Shown: positions 24,367-34,439 of the stretch, in pieces | How positions within the stretch are numbered: position 1 is the first letter of the stretch | Layout of the letters: each line of letters begins with the position of its first letter | DNA from: Amycolatopsis sp. A133 | GTDB taxonomy: Bacteria; Actinomycetota; Actinomycetes; Mycobacteriales; Pseudonocardiaceae | Assembly: GCF_031082405.1 (NCBI RefSeq) | Contig: NZ_JAVHJU010000069.1 | Span: forward strand, 186,001 to 250,000 | DNA: 64,000 nt | Direction: 5' to 3' | The notes under the pieces: model-generated | Databases searched by the model: none | Seen by the model: the letters and a program-made list of their open reading frames with translations, nothing else | Told to the model about the DNA's origin: nothing | Program-made: the position numbers and the translations under genes

Positions 24367-25203
24367 TCAGCCTTTGCGGATTTCCAGCGTGCAGCACTTC
24401 GGCCCGCCGCCGGCTTTTCGCAGCTCAGAGATGTCGACGTAGACCGGGTCGAACCCCCGCCCCCGGAGAAGTTCACCCAAACGGCTCGCCTCCACCGGCA
24501 GGACGACATTGCGGCCGTCGGAGACGCCGTTGAGGCCGAAGCACTCGGCGTCTTCCTTCGTGGCGAGGACGGCGTCCGGGAACACGCGCTCCAGCACGCG
24601 GCGCGAGCCGGCCGAGAAGGCGTCCGGGTAGTAGACGATCTGCGCGCGCGTCGTGTCCGTCGCCTCGGCGAGCACGAACAGCGCCGTGTCGAGGTGGTAG
24701 TAGCGCGGGTCGACCAGCTGCAGCGAGACGACCGGGACCCCGAGGACCTCCTGCGCCTCGGCGTGCGCGGCCGGGTCGGTGCGGAAGCCGGTGCCGGCGA
24801 GCAGCAGGGTGCCGGTCCAGGCGAAGTCGCCTTCGGCCTCGTTGATCTTCTCCGGCATGGTGATGTCGCGGTAGCCGTGCTCGACGAACCAGCGGCGGAA
24901 GTGCTCGGCCTCCGCGGCGCGCTGCGGGGCCCGGAACCGCGAGCCGAGCACGCGGCCGTCGACCACGGTGCCGGAGTTGGCGGCGAAGACCATGTCCGGC
25001 AGGCCGGGCTGGGGCTCGATCTCCTCGACGGTGTGGCCGAGGCGGCGGTAGGTGTCGCGCAGCTCGGTCCACTGCGCGACGGCGACGTCGGCGCTGACCG
25101 GCTGGGTGGGGTCCATCCAGGGGTTGATCACGTAGTCCACCGCGAAGAAGCGCGGGGGGCACATCAGGTATCGACGGGTGGTCGGTACGCGCATCGCCTG
25201 CAT
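24367..25203 (-). CDS. Dimethylarginine dimethylaminohydrolase/amidinotransferase-like enzyme (DdaH type)
   Basis: This 278-residue guanidino-group modifying enzyme has DMVFAANSGTVVDGRVL, the acidic EGDFAWTG, the histidine in PRYYHLDTALF and a C-terminal catalytic cysteine in GGGPKCCTLEI. Such proteins hydrolyse methylated arginines or arginine to citrulline, or relate to ornithine aminotransferase-linked arginine catabolism. ATG 25203 or 25194 are both plausible starts; neither has a strong ribosome site, and an opening at 25239 would cover the putative operator. It is divergent from an Lrp/AsnC gene, which likely controls it. Substrate (asymmetric dimethylarginine versus arginine) cannot be settled by reading. 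Confidence 0.8.
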   Translation of the reverse strand: MQAMRVPTTRRYLMCPPRFFAVDYVINPWMDPTQPVSADVAVAQWTELRDTYRRLGHTVEEIEPQPGLPDMVFAANSGTVVDGRVLGSRFRAPQRAAEAEHFRRWFVEHGYRDITMPEKINEAEGDFAWTGTLLLAGTGFRTDPAAHAEAQEVLGVPVVSLQLVDPRYYHLDTALFVLAEATDTTRAQIVYYPDAFSAGSRRVLERVFPDAVLATKEDAECFGLNGVSDGRNVVLPVEASRLGELLRGRGFDPVYVDISELRKAGGGPKCCTLEIRKG

Positions 25204-25237
25204 GATTGCAGGGTAAGGGGCGCCTAATATCGCAATC
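25204..25237. promoter_or_regulatory. Inverted repeat, probable Lrp-family operator
   Basis: GATTGC at 25204-25209 and GCAATC at 25232-25237 form an inverted repeat around an A/T-richer centre in the gap between the divergent ddaH-type and Lrp-type genes. Lrp/AsnC proteins often bind such sites beside their own gene and regulate the divergent neighbour. Confidence 0.5.
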
Positions 25238-25268
25238 AATCGCTGTTCGCTGCGCGTATCTGTGCTAG

Positions 25269-25724
25269 ATGTTGCGTGTGAACACCATCGACCAGCGAAT
25301 CGTTTCGTGCCTCGTGGCGAACGCGCGCTCCAGCTACGCGGAGATCGGCAAGGTGGTCGGCCTGTCCGCCCCGGCGGTGAAGAGGCGCGTCGACCGGCTG
25401 CTCGAGACGGGGATCCTGCGGGGTTTCACGGCGGTGGTCGACCCGGAGGCACTGGGCTGGGGCACGGAGGCGTTCGTCGAGGTCACGTGCCAGGGCAACA
25501 TCACCCCGGCCCGCATCCGGGCGCGTTTGGAGCCGCTCCCGGAGGTGGTGGCCGCGTACACGGTGTCGGGAGCGGCGGACGCGATCGTCCACCTGCGGGC
25601 GGCGGACATCCACCACCTGGAGACGGCGCTGGAGCGGCTGCGCGGGCTGGAGATCGTGGACCGGACGGTGTCGACGGTGGTGCTCTCACGGCTGCTGGAG
25701 CGGCCGCCGACGCCGGAGCAGTGA
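25269..25724 (+). CDS. Lrp/AsnC family transcriptional regulator
   Basis: This 151-residue protein has an N-terminal winged helix-turn-helix (IDQRIVSCLVANARSSYAEI then LSAPAVKRRVDRLLETGIL) and a C-terminal RAM (ligand-binding) domain with VVAAYTVSGAADAIVHLRAA. Such regulators form dimers or octamers and sense amino acids. The divergent position to an arginine-type guanidino hydrolase suggests arginine or a derivative as ligand (inference). ATG 25269 is used; GTG 25278 is possible and would fit a leaderless transcript if TAGATG at 25266-25271 is a -10 element. Confidence 0.88.
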   Translation: MLRVNTIDQRIVSCLVANARSSYAEIGKVVGLSAPAVKRRVDRLLETGILRGFTAVVDPEALGWGTEAFVEVTCQGNITPARIRARLEPLPEVVAAYTVSGAADAIVHLRAADIHHLETALERLRGLEIVDRTVSTVVLSRLLERPPTPEQ

Positions 25725-25839
25725 CGTCTCCGGGCGGAGTCGAGAAAACTTCGGAGGCGGTTGTCGGATCGGGCCGGTGGCGTTCGTGGCCGGGGTGAGG
25801 TGCCGCCAGGCACGACCGACTGCCCCGCGAGGAGCCACC

Positions 25840-26415
25840 ATGACCGCCACCTACACCTTCGACGTCTTCTCCACGCTCGACGGCTTCGCCAACCACAACG
25901 GCGACTGGGGCGGCTACTGGGGCAAGCAGGGTCCCGAATTCCTCGCGCACCGCGCCGCCGCACACCGCGACCCGTTCCGCATGGTGCTCGGGGCCAAGAC
26001 CTACGCGTCCAACGCGCCGTTCCTGCGCGCGGGCTTCGATCGCAGCCGGTTCGACGAGTGGATCACGCGCATGTTCGCCTCCCCCGTCACGGTGCTCTCC
26101 CGCCGGCTCACCGAACCGCTCGGCTGGCCGGGCACGACCATCGAGGCCGGCGATCCGCTCGAGGTCGTCTCGCGGCTCAAGGCCGAATCCGACGTGCCGC
26201 TGCGCTCCCACGGGAGCCTGACGCTCAACCGCGCGCTGCTCAACGCCGGTCTGGTCGACACCGTCGAGGTGACGGTCTTCCCGGTGCTCTCCGGGAAGAC
26301 CGGCGTGGACCGGGTCTTCGCCGGCGTGGACGACTTCGACCTCGAACTGCTCGAAGCCCGGACCTTCGACGGCCACACCCAGGTGCTGACCTACCGGCCG
26401 GCCCGGCACGGCTGA
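25840..26415 (+). CDS. Dihydrofolate reductase-fold (RibD C-terminal-like) protein
   Basis: This 191-residue protein of the DHFR/RibD-C superfamily has YTFDVFSTLDGFANHNGDWG at the N-terminus, MVLGAKTYAS, and LRSHGSLTLNRALLNAGLVD followed by VTVFPVLSGKTG. Most stand-alone members are NADPH-dependent reductases of unknown substrate and are not the essential folA. ATG 25840 is preceded by GAGGAG with good spacing; openings further upstream add non-conserved residues. It appears monocistronic. The function beyond a pteridine- or flavin-type reductase fold is not known. Confidence 0.82.
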   Translation: MTATYTFDVFSTLDGFANHNGDWGGYWGKQGPEFLAHRAAAHRDPFRMVLGAKTYASNAPFLRAGFDRSRFDEWITRMFASPVTVLSRRLTEPLGWPGTTIEAGDPLEVVSRLKAESDVPLRSHGSLTLNRALLNAGLVDTVEVTVFPVLSGKTGVDRVFAGVDDFDLELLEARTFDGHTQVLTYRPARHG

Positions 26416-26493
26416 GGGGCGGCTGCGGGCTGCGGGCGCGCGAAACTGTCGGCCCTCGCCGATAAGCTGGTCATCGGGGCCGGAGGCGCGACC

Positions 26494-26883
26494 TCAGCCG
26501 CCCAGCGCCCGCAGCACCGCCGGGGCCTCGTCCGGGTGCAGCCGCAGCTCCGTCCGGCCACCGGCGGCGTGGAACGTCACCGCCTGGCGGTCGACCGCCT
26601 GCATCGTCAGCTCCCCCGGCTCGAACACCACCGGCTCCTCGCGCAACGAACGCCACCGCACCGGGCCGTCGCCGGCCACCAGCCACCCTCGCCGCTCGCG
26701 GCCGCCGGTCAGCTCCTCGTCGCGCAGCACGCACGGGTACTCCACGACCTCCCCGCGCGCCGCGGCCGCAGCGCGGGCCCGGCGGCGGCGGCCGCCGAAC
26801 AGCTCGACCGTGTCGATCATCGTCAGCAGGTTGCCAGCCAGCACGATGATCCCCTTGACCAGCGCGCCCACCACTTCCCCCAT
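26494..26883 (-). CDS. Small hypothetical protein with N-terminal hydrophobic segment
   Basis: This 129-residue protein has a hydrophobic N-terminal stretch (VVGALVKGIIVLAGNLLTMI, about residues 4-23), a basic Arg-rich patch near 32-43 and a beta-rich soluble tail (YPCVLRDEEL, RRGWLVAGDGPVRWRSL, AGGRTELRLHPDEAP). The layout recalls small actinobacterial membrane-anchored proteins, but I do not recognise the family. ATG 26883 follows TATTAC by 7 bases, so a leaderless transcript is plausible. It is divergent from an enoyl-CoA hydratase gene with only 37 bp between starts. Confidence 0.65.
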   Translation of the reverse strand: MGEVVGALVKGIIVLAGNLLTMIDTVELFGGRRRRARAAAAARGEVVEYPCVLRDEELTGGRERRGWLVAGDGPVRWRSLREEPVVFEPGELTMQAVDRQAVTFHAAGGRTELRLHPDEAPAVLRALGG

Positions 26884-26890
26884 GCGTCCA

Positions 26891-26897
26891 GTAATAC
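26891..26897. promoter_or_regulatory. Overlapping divergent -10 elements
   Basis: GTAATAC reads TAATAC (26892-26897) on the plus strand and TATTAC (26896-26891) on the minus strand. Both fit TAnnnC/T-type -10 hexamers, one for each divergent gene. The minus-strand element is 7 nt from ATG 26883, consistent with leaderless translation. No clear -35 boxes are seen. Confidence 0.4.
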
Positions 26898-26920
26898 CGG
26901 ACCGTGCCACGCTGGGCCGC

Positions 26921-27685
26921 ATGACCGACCGCATCGTCAGCGAGCACTCCGGCGGCGTCGCCCTGCTGACCGTCGACGCTCCCGGCAGCCGCAACGCGCT
27001 GACCCTCGACCTCTCCGCGCAGCTCGCGGCCGCCGTCGACGCCGCGGAACGGGACGAGTCGGTGCACGCCGTCGTCGTCACGGGGACGCCGCCCGCCTTC
27101 TGCGCCGGGGCCGACCTGTCCACGCTCGCCGAGGCCGACGAGGCCGGCCTGCGCGCCGTCTACGAGGGCTTCCTCGCCGTGGCCCGGTGCGCGCTGCCGA
27201 CGATCGCCGCCGTCGGCGGGGCCGCGGTCGGGGCCGGGCTGAACCTCGCCCTCGCCGCCGACGTCCGGCTGGCCGGACCGCGGGCGAAGTTCGTCGCCCG
27301 GTTCCTCGAACTCGGGCTGCACCCCGGCGGCGGGATGACCTGGATGACGCAGCGGCTGGCCGGCCCGCAGCAGGCCGCCGCGATGACGTTGTTCGGCGAG
27401 CCCCTCGACGCCGAAGCCGCGGTGCGCGCCGGGCTGGCGCTCCGGATCGTCGACGGCGGTCATGACGAACTGCTGACGGCCGCGCGTGAGCTCGCTCACC
27501 CCGCCGTGGCTGCCCCGCGCGAAGCGTTGATCGCCACCAAGCGCAGTCTCCGCACCACCGCCGGCCTGGCCCGGCACAGCGAAGCCGTCGACGTCGAGAT
27601 CCGGCCGCAGCTGGCCTCGCTGGCGTCACCGGAGTTCGCCGAACGGCTTTCCCTGCTGCGGGACCGGATCCGTTCTCGGCCGTGA
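26921..27685 (+). CDS. Enoyl-CoA hydratase/isomerase family protein
   Basis: This 254-residue crotonase-fold protein has PGSRNALTLDLSAQLAAAV, the oxyanion-hole segment TPPAFCAGADLSTL and the second glycine in AVGGAAVGAGLNLALAADV. The usual first catalytic Glu of enoyl-CoA hydratase (near the GA-A-G-x-G helix) is not obvious: the region reads ELGLHPGGG, with a Glu just before it. It would act on acyl-CoA thioesters, either hydrating enoyl-CoA or isomerising. ATG 26921 is used. It stands alone between a small hypothetical gene and korA, so no pathway can be inferred. Confidence 0.83.
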   Translation: MTDRIVSEHSGGVALLTVDAPGSRNALTLDLSAQLAAAVDAAERDESVHAVVVTGTPPAFCAGADLSTLAEADEAGLRAVYEGFLAVARCALPTIAAVGGAAVGAGLNLALAADVRLAGPRAKFVARFLELGLHPGGGMTWMTQRLAGPQQAAAMTLFGEPLDAEAAVRAGLALRIVDGGHDELLTAARELAHPAVAAPREALIATKRSLRTTAGLARHSEAVDVEIRPQLASLASPEFAERLSLLRDRIRSRP

Positions 27686-27832
27686 CTCAAGCCGGTGGCC
27701 CTACCCTCCGGGAGACAGGCATCACAGCGCACCAGCGCAGCTGCCCGTTACCATCGGTTACAGGTATTTGGCGTTCTTGCCGGAGAAACAGGGGACCGCA
27801 CCGAAGAGGTCGTCCAACACCCGGGACACTAC

Positions 27833-27846
27833 CAACATCGGTGTTG
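27833..27846. promoter_or_regulatory. Palindrome upstream of korA
   Basis: CAACATCGGTGTTG is a 5-bp inverted repeat (CAACA/TGTTG) around TCGG, about 100 bp upstream of korA and just before TAACCT (27856-27861), which could be a -10 element. It may be an operator, but the regulator is unknown and the repeat is short. Confidence 0.3.
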
Positions 27847-27944
27847 AGGGCGAGCTAACCTCGGGAGTAGACCTGGTGAACGCAGCCGCGGCACCGGCAG
27901 GCGAACGGAAGCCGTACCGTCGGGAGAGAGGGAATCCCTGACCC

Positions 27945-29866
<1,922 letters not shown>

Positions 29867-29870
<4 letters not shown>

Positions 29871-30931
29871 CCGCGATCGACATCGGGCTCCCGACCGTCG
29901 GCGGCCTCGACCTTGTGCCGACGACCGAAGAGCCGCAGAAGGCCAAGGACTACAAGTCCGACCAGGAAGTCCGCTGGTGTCCCGGCTGCGGCGACTACGT
30001 CGTGCTGAACGCGGTCCAGTCGTTCCTGCCGACGCTGGGCCTCAAGCGCGAGAACATCGTGTTCATCTCGGGCATCGGCTGCTCGTCGCGGTTCCCGTAC
30101 TACCTGAACACCTACGGCATGCACTCGATCCACGGCCGCGCGCCGTCGATCGCGACCGGACTGGCCACCACCCGGCCGGACCTGTCGGTGTGGGTCGTCA
30201 CCGGTGACGGCGACGCGCTGTCCATCGGCGGCAACCACCTGATCCACGCGCTGCGGCGCAACGTGAACATCAAGATCCTGCTGTTCAACAACCGGATCTA
30301 CGGGCTGACCAAGGGCCAGTACTCCCCCACGTCCGGGCAGGGCATGGTCACGAAGTCGACGCCGATGGGTTCGGTGGACACGCCGTTCAACCCGCTGTCG
30401 CTGGCGATCGGCGCGGAGGCGTCGTTCGTGGGCCGGGCGATGGACTCCGACCGCAAGGGCCTCACCGAGGTCCTGCAGGCCGCGGCGCAGCACCGCGGGT
30501 CGGCACTGGTGGAGATCTACCAGAACTGCCCGATCTTCAACGACGGCGCGTTCGACGTCCTCAAGGACGCCGACGAGGCCGCCGCCCGGCTGATCCCGCT
30601 GCGCGCGGGCGAGCCGATCCGCTTCGGCCCGAACCAGGAGTTCGGCGTCAAGCGCGGCGACTGGGGCGGCCTGGACGTCGCCAAGGTCGCGGACATCGGC
30701 GAAGACGACATCGTGGTGCACGACCCGTCGATCTTGGACACGTCGTACGCGTTCGCGCTGTCGCGCCTGGGCGACCAGAACCTCAACCACGTCCCGACGG
30801 GCATCCTCCGCCAGGTCGAGCGCCCGACGTACGACGACGGCGCCCGCGCCCAGGTCGAGGAGGCCCGCGCGGCCCGCACCCCGGACCTGCAGGCCCTGCT
30901 GCGCGGCAAGGACACCTGGACGGTCGCGTAA
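29867..30931 (+). CDS. korB: 2-oxoglutarate:ferredoxin oxidoreductase subunit beta
   Basis: This 354-residue TPP-binding subunit has VRWCPGCGDYVVLNAVQ and SGIGCSSRFPYYLNTYG (cysteines for the [4Fe-4S] cluster) and the thiamine diphosphate/Mg motif VVTGDGDALSIGGNHL with FNNRIYGLTKGQYSPTS. It has the usual length of KorB. It starts at ATG 29867 with GGAGG 7 nt upstream and overlaps korA, so the two are translated together. An intrinsic hairpin terminator follows at 30944. The electrons go to ferredoxin; how they reach the respiratory chain encoded downstream is not shown here. Confidence 0.92.
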
Positions 30932-30943
30932 CCCGCAGCTTTT

Positions 30944-30978
30944 CGAAGGCCGCCATGCCCGGGGCATGGCGGCCTTCG
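30944..30978 (+). terminator. Hairpin terminator after korB
   Basis: CGAAGGCCGCCATGCC at 30944-30959 pairs perfectly with 30963-30978 across a 3-nt loop: a 16-bp stem 12 bp past the korB stop, followed by GCGTTTCGGG. A strong intrinsic terminator by stem stability. Confidence 0.8.
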
Positions 30979-31016
30979 GCGTTTCGGGCCACGTTGATCT
31001 CAGGACATTTGTCCCG

Positions 31017-31042
31017 GACGTCAGGCCGTCCGGCCTGACGTC
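31017..31042 (-). terminator. Hairpin terminator overlapping stop of the sunset-domain gene
   Basis: GACGTCAGGCC (31017-31027) pairs with GGCCTGACGTC (31032-31042) around GTCC, and the stem includes the first bases of the minus-strand stop. With the korB hairpin it forms a double terminator between convergent genes. Confidence 0.65.
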
Positions 31043-32306
31043 AGCTGAGCGGCCGGAACCCGACCCGCTCGGCGTCCTCCGCCGTCCGGAACCACACCTC
31101 GGCGACCATCTTGGGGAACTGCGCCGATTCCTTGGTGCAGTACCGCAAAGCCGTGACGCTGGCCTTCACGGCGAAGCTGTCGCTGGGTGCCCCGCCACCG
31201 GGGCGCGGCATCGCCGAACCCGGGCCGAACGGACCCGGCGGCACCGAGTCGCCCGCCGCCTGGCGGGCGGGCGGCGGCTCCGGCGCCGCGACCGCGGCGG
31301 CCGCCTGGTTCGGCTGCACCGACGGCTCGAACAGCGAGCCGCTGTGCGCGCCGGAGACGTCGGGCTCGCGGCGCTCGACCGTGCGCATCGACGGCTGGAT
31401 CGGCTGCGGCGCGTCGAACCCGCCGCGCACCGCCTCCCGCCGCCGGCGCTTCGGCAGCACCTGCGTCGCCTCGGCCGGGGTCTCCGGCGGCACGTCCGGC
31501 TCGGCGTCGCCGATGTCGCCACCGAACGCGTACTGCGGCAGGTCGTCGTCGTCCGGCTCGTCGTCGTCCGGCTCGGCCTCGCGAACCGAACCGGGGTGCT
31601 CGCCGATGTACCGCGTGCGCTCCACCGGCTCCTCGAACGCCGACCGCTGGGACGGCGGCTCGTGGTCGAACCAGTCCGGCTCGGGCGCGGGCGCCGGCTC
31701 GCCGGATGGGGGCCGGAACAGCGAGCCCGCCGGGTTCGGGCCGACCTGCTGCTCGAGCCGCGGCAGCGCCTGGGTCTCGGGGTCCGCCTCGTCGTCGAAC
31801 GAGTCCCCGACCGGGGCCAGGTACTGCGTCGCGGTGGCGCGGTAGGGGTCGTCCGGTTCCGGCTCGTCCTCCGGCGTCAGGAATTGGGAGGCCGCGCTCC
31901 GGTACGGGTCGTCTTCCGCGGGCTCCGGCTCCGGCTGGTGGACCGGCTCCGGCTCCGGCGCCGGCGGCATCCGCGACGGCACCTGGGCGTCCAGCTCGGC
32001 GAAGTCCTCGTCGATGTCGTCGTGGACGTCGTCGCGGTGGATCGGCGGCGCGGCGACCAGCGTGCCGGGGTAGGAGGTCTCCTGGCGGGTCGGCTCCAGC
32101 TCGGGCCGCCGGAACACCTCCGCGGTGGCGTTCACCGCGGCCGCGTTCGCCGGGGTGCGCGCGGCGTCGGCGTGGGCCTGCGCGAGCGAGCTCTCCAGCC
32201 GGCGGACGCTCTTGCGGAGCGGCAGCACGAGCACGAGCCAGGTGAGGAGGACACCGACGAAGAACGCGGCGAGGCTCCACAGCCAGACCTGTCCGAATAT
32301 GGACAT
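31041..32306 (-). CDS. Membrane-anchored acidic protein with C-terminal sunset domain
   Basis: This 421-residue protein has one N-terminal TM helix (VWLWSLAAFFVGVLLTWLVL), a short basic/coiled segment (RKSVRRLESSLAQAHADAA) and a long Pro/Glu/Asp-rich, probably disordered region (about 75-365) with near-repeats such as DDPYR(S/A)A(A/T). It ends in a compact motif: LRYCTKESAQFPKMVAEVWF then TAEDAERVGFRPL. That terminus matches the small sunset domain found at the end of many actinobacterial proteins (recognition from memory). Function unknown; the C-terminal domain is cytoplasmic if the N-terminus is out. It is followed upstream by the polyprenyl synthase gene, 23 bp apart, and probably cotranscribed. 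Confidence 0.7.
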   Translation of the reverse strand: MSIFGQVWLWSLAAFFVGVLLTWLVLVLPLRKSVRRLESSLAQAHADAARTPANAAAVNATAEVFRRPELEPTRQETSYPGTLVAAPPIHRDDVHDDIDEDFAELDAQVPSRMPPAPEPEPVHQPEPEPAEDDPYRSAASQFLTPEDEPEPDDPYRATATQYLAPVGDSFDDEADPETQALPRLEQQVGPNPAGSLFRPPSGEPAPAPEPDWFDHEPPSQRSAFEEPVERTRYIGEHPGSVREAEPDDDEPDDDDLPQYAFGGDIGDAEPDVPPETPAEATQVLPKRRRREAVRGGFDAPQPIQPSMRTVERREPDVSGAHSGSLFEPSVQPNQAAAAVAAPEPPPARQAAGDSVPPGPFGPGSAMPRPGGGAPSDSFAVKASVTALRYCTKESAQFPKMVAEVWFRTAEDAERVGFRPLS

Positions 32307-32329
32307 CTTTCCCTGCCCCTGTTAGTGCT

Positions 32330-33388
32330 TCAGCGCGTGCGCGCGACCAGGTAGTCGGCGACCGACTCGCACGCGTCCCTGGCGGGTGAGGCGGGCAGCG
32401 CGGTGAGCTCGGCTCGCGCGCGCTGAGCGTAGTCGGAGAGGGTGACGCGTGCTCGATCGAGTCCGCTACTGACCCGCAGCAGCTCCAGCGCCTCCTGGAC
32501 GAGATCGTCTTCGGCGATCGGACCGGACAGCAGCTGCGTCAGCCGGGGGTCGGTACCCGGGTCGGCGAGCGCGTACAGCATGGGCAGCGTCCGGACGCCT
32601 TCGCGCAGGTCGGTGCCCTGCGCCTTGCCGAGCTCGTCGGACGGCGAGGCGATGTCGATGATGTCGTCGGAGATCTGGAAGGCGGTGCCGATGATGTCGC
32701 CGAACCGGCGCAGCGCCTCGATGTGCTCCTGGGCGGCGCCGGACATCATGCCGCCGAAGCGGCCGGACGTGGCGATCAGCGAGCCGGTCTTCTGGGCGAT
32801 GACGGTGAGGTAGTGCGCGACGGCGTCGTCACCCGGGCCGGGGCCGACGGTCTCGCGCATCTGCCCGGTGACCAGCTCGCCGAAGGTCTCGGCGATGATC
32901 CGCGCGGCATCCGTGCCGAGGTCGGCGACGAGCCGCGAAGCGTGCGCGAAGAGGAAGTCGCCGGTGAGGATGGCGATGGTGTTGTCCCAGCGGGCGTTGA
33001 CGCTCTCGGCGCCGCGCCGCATGGTGGCCTCGTCCATGACGTCGTCGTGGTAGAGCGTGGCCAGGTGCACCAGCTCGACCGCGGCGGCGGCGATGATGAC
33101 GTGGTCGTCCTGCTTGGGCCCGAACTGCGCCGACAGGAGGGTGAAAAGCGGACGGAAGCGTTTGCCCCCGGCCTCGACCAGGTGCAACGCGGCGTCGTTG
33201 ACGGCCTGGACGTCGCTGCGGACGACTTCACGCAGCAGCTTCTCGACCTCGGTCAGCCCGCCGGCGATGGAGCGCAGCAGGGTCTCGTCGGCGATCTGCA
33301 GGCCGACCGACGCCCGCAGGTCGTCGAGGGCGCCACCCGGCGCAGCGGGGAGGGATCCCGCCCCGGGGGCTGGGGAAGGCACAGACAC
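32330..33388 (-). CDS. Polyprenyl (long-chain isoprenyl) diphosphate synthase
   Basis: This 352-residue trans-isoprenyl synthase has both aspartate-rich motifs: first in ATLYHDDVMDEATMRRG, second in FQISDDIIDIASP, plus GGKRFRPLFTLL. It condenses IPP onto allylic diphosphates on the membrane's inner face. Small residues upstream of the first motif imply a long product. Placed near nuo and menaquinone genes, it most likely makes the octa- to nonaprenyl tail of menaquinone (mycobacterial GrcC1 type). ATG/GTG 33388 is the only long start. It is transcribed away from the secreted protein gene at 33640, with promoters in the 250-bp gap. Confidence 0.88.
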   Translation of the reverse strand: MSVPSPAPGAGSLPAAPGGALDDLRASVGLQIADETLLRSIAGGLTEVEKLLREVVRSDVQAVNDAALHLVEAGGKRFRPLFTLLSAQFGPKQDDHVIIAAAAVELVHLATLYHDDVMDEATMRRGAESVNARWDNTIAILTGDFLFAHASRLVADLGTDAARIIAETFGELVTGQMRETVGPGPGDDAVAHYLTVIAQKTGSLIATSGRFGGMMSGAAQEHIEALRRFGDIIGTAFQISDDIIDIASPSDELGKAQGTDLREGVRTLPMLYALADPGTDPRLTQLLSGPIAEDDLVQEALELLRVSSGLDRARVTLSDYAQRARAELTALPASPARDACESVADYLVARTR

Positions 33389-33639
33389 GTCGGCTCCGCT
33401 CTACTCGTGCACCTCGGGTTGTCCCTTGAGCGTAGTGGCTACGTCGCGTCGTCGTTTACCCGCTGTCCTGCGGAAACGGTGACGAACATGACACCGCCCA
33501 CCGCCACCCACCGGGTGGTTGGCGATCCTCGAAAGGGTGATCGCAGTTTCCGGGCGCAACGCAGGTCTCCGGCGAGCGGATATTCAGTCCTGGAAGAGCC
33601 GCCAAGACGGCCGCTCTCCGGCGGCGAGGAGACAGTGAG

Positions 33640-34254
33640 ATGCGCAGCACCATCGTCACGGCTTTGGCGGTGACGGGCCTGGTTACTTCGGCTGTTTCGC
33701 CCGCTTCGGCGGCTTCGGTCGGTTTGCCGGGTATGGCGAACATCGGGTGGGCGGAGTTCACGAAGGAGGGCTCGAAGATCGAGGTCCCACCCCAGGGCGC
33801 TTGTTCGATCGCCGGCCCGACGAGCGCAACGGCCGAGGCGGTCTCGAGGCCGGGCATCACCTTCGGCGGCGGCACATCGTCGTGCACAACGGCGAGGTCG
33901 ACGGCAACGGGCAAGAACTTCGAACTGTCGGCGTTGACGAGCGCGGGCGGACCGAGGGTGAGGCTGTCGAGTTTCACGGTGACGTGCGACGCAACGCAGA
34001 CGCAGACGAGCGCGAACTGGACGTTCGGCGGGCTGTCGGGGATTCAGAACCCGCCGAACCCGGTGCCGGCGGGATATGTGTCGCCGATCAAGAAGGCGGA
34101 CGGAACGGCGCTGGCGAACGCGGTATTCAACACCCAGGAACTCCCGGGCGACGGAAGCGTCGGTTTGACGATGCTGCGCATCGATTTCCTGCCCGAGTCG
34201 GGCATGAGCGGCCAGGTGACGTTGGGCCGGACGAGCTGTTCCCCAACCCCATAG
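33640..34254 (+). CDS. Secreted hypothetical protein (choice-of-anchor P-like)
   Basis: This 204-residue protein has a clear Sec signal peptide (VTALAVTGLVTSAVSPASA-A, cleavage near residue 24). The mature region is beta-rich, Ser/Thr/Gly-rich and has four Cys (GACSIAG, TSSCTTA, TVTCDAT, GRTSCS) that could form two disulfides. It resembles the small actinobacterial secreted proteins called choice-of-anchor P family, but this is a weak recognition. A strong terminator follows. It is divergent from the polyprenyl synthase gene with 251 bp between. Function unknown. Confidence 0.6.
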   Translation: MRSTIVTALAVTGLVTSAVSPASAASVGLPGMANIGWAEFTKEGSKIEVPPQGACSIAGPTSATAEAVSRPGITFGGGTSSCTTARSTATGKNFELSALTSAGGPRVRLSSFTVTCDATQTQTSANWTFGGLSGIQNPPNPVPAGYVSPIKKADGTALANAVFNTQELPGDGSVGLTMLRIDFLPESGMSGQVTLGRTSCSPTP

Positions 34255-34263
34255 ACGTCACGA

Positions 34264-34322
34264 GGGCCGCGGCGTGGGACACCGCCGAGAGGACAGCCGC
34301 GGCCCTTGTGACCTTTGTTTTT
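34264..34322 (+). terminator. Intrinsic terminator with T-tract
   Basis: Perfect 10-bp stem GGGCCGCGGC (34264-34273) with GCCGCGGCCC (34296-34305), 22-nt loop, followed after 8 nt by TTTGTTTTT. It ends the secreted-protein transcript and insulates the type VII module that follows. Confidence 0.75.
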
Positions 34323-34339
34323 CGAGGCGGGAACCCTGG

Positions 34340-34345
34340 TAGGGT
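34340..34345 (+). promoter_or_regulatory. Candidate -10 element for the type VII accessory operon
   Basis: TAGGGT lies about 60 bp before the upstream ORF at 34407, the only TAnnnT hexamer well placed between the preceding terminator and the operon. The -35 region is unclear (T-rich 34314-34322). Confidence 0.4.
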
Positions 34346-34406
34346 GCGAGACGTCGGATACGCAGGGTGCTCGGGGTGGAGCACACTGCAAGCTAGGGGA
34401 GAGCTG

Positions 34407-34439
34407 ATGACGACTGTTTCGGTGGTGTGGTGTGTCTGA
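34407..34439 (+). CDS. 10-codon upstream ORF (leader peptide candidate)
   Basis: AGGGGAGAG at 34395-34403 is the best ribosome site in this region and precedes ATG 34407. The ATG opens a 10-residue frame, MTTVSVVWCV, ending TGA 34437-34439. That stop lies 8 nt inside the next gene, whose GTG is at 34432, so the real gene could be translated by re-initiation. The peptide is rich in Val and contains Trp and Cys. Confidence 0.45.
   Translation: MTTVSVVWCV

Noticed and set aside
25762..25784. ECF sigma factor promoter (TGTCGG...CGTT) ahead of the DHFR-fold gene
   Set aside because: The spacing between the two motifs is only 13 bp, short of the 16-17 bp expected, and no ECF gene is adjacent.
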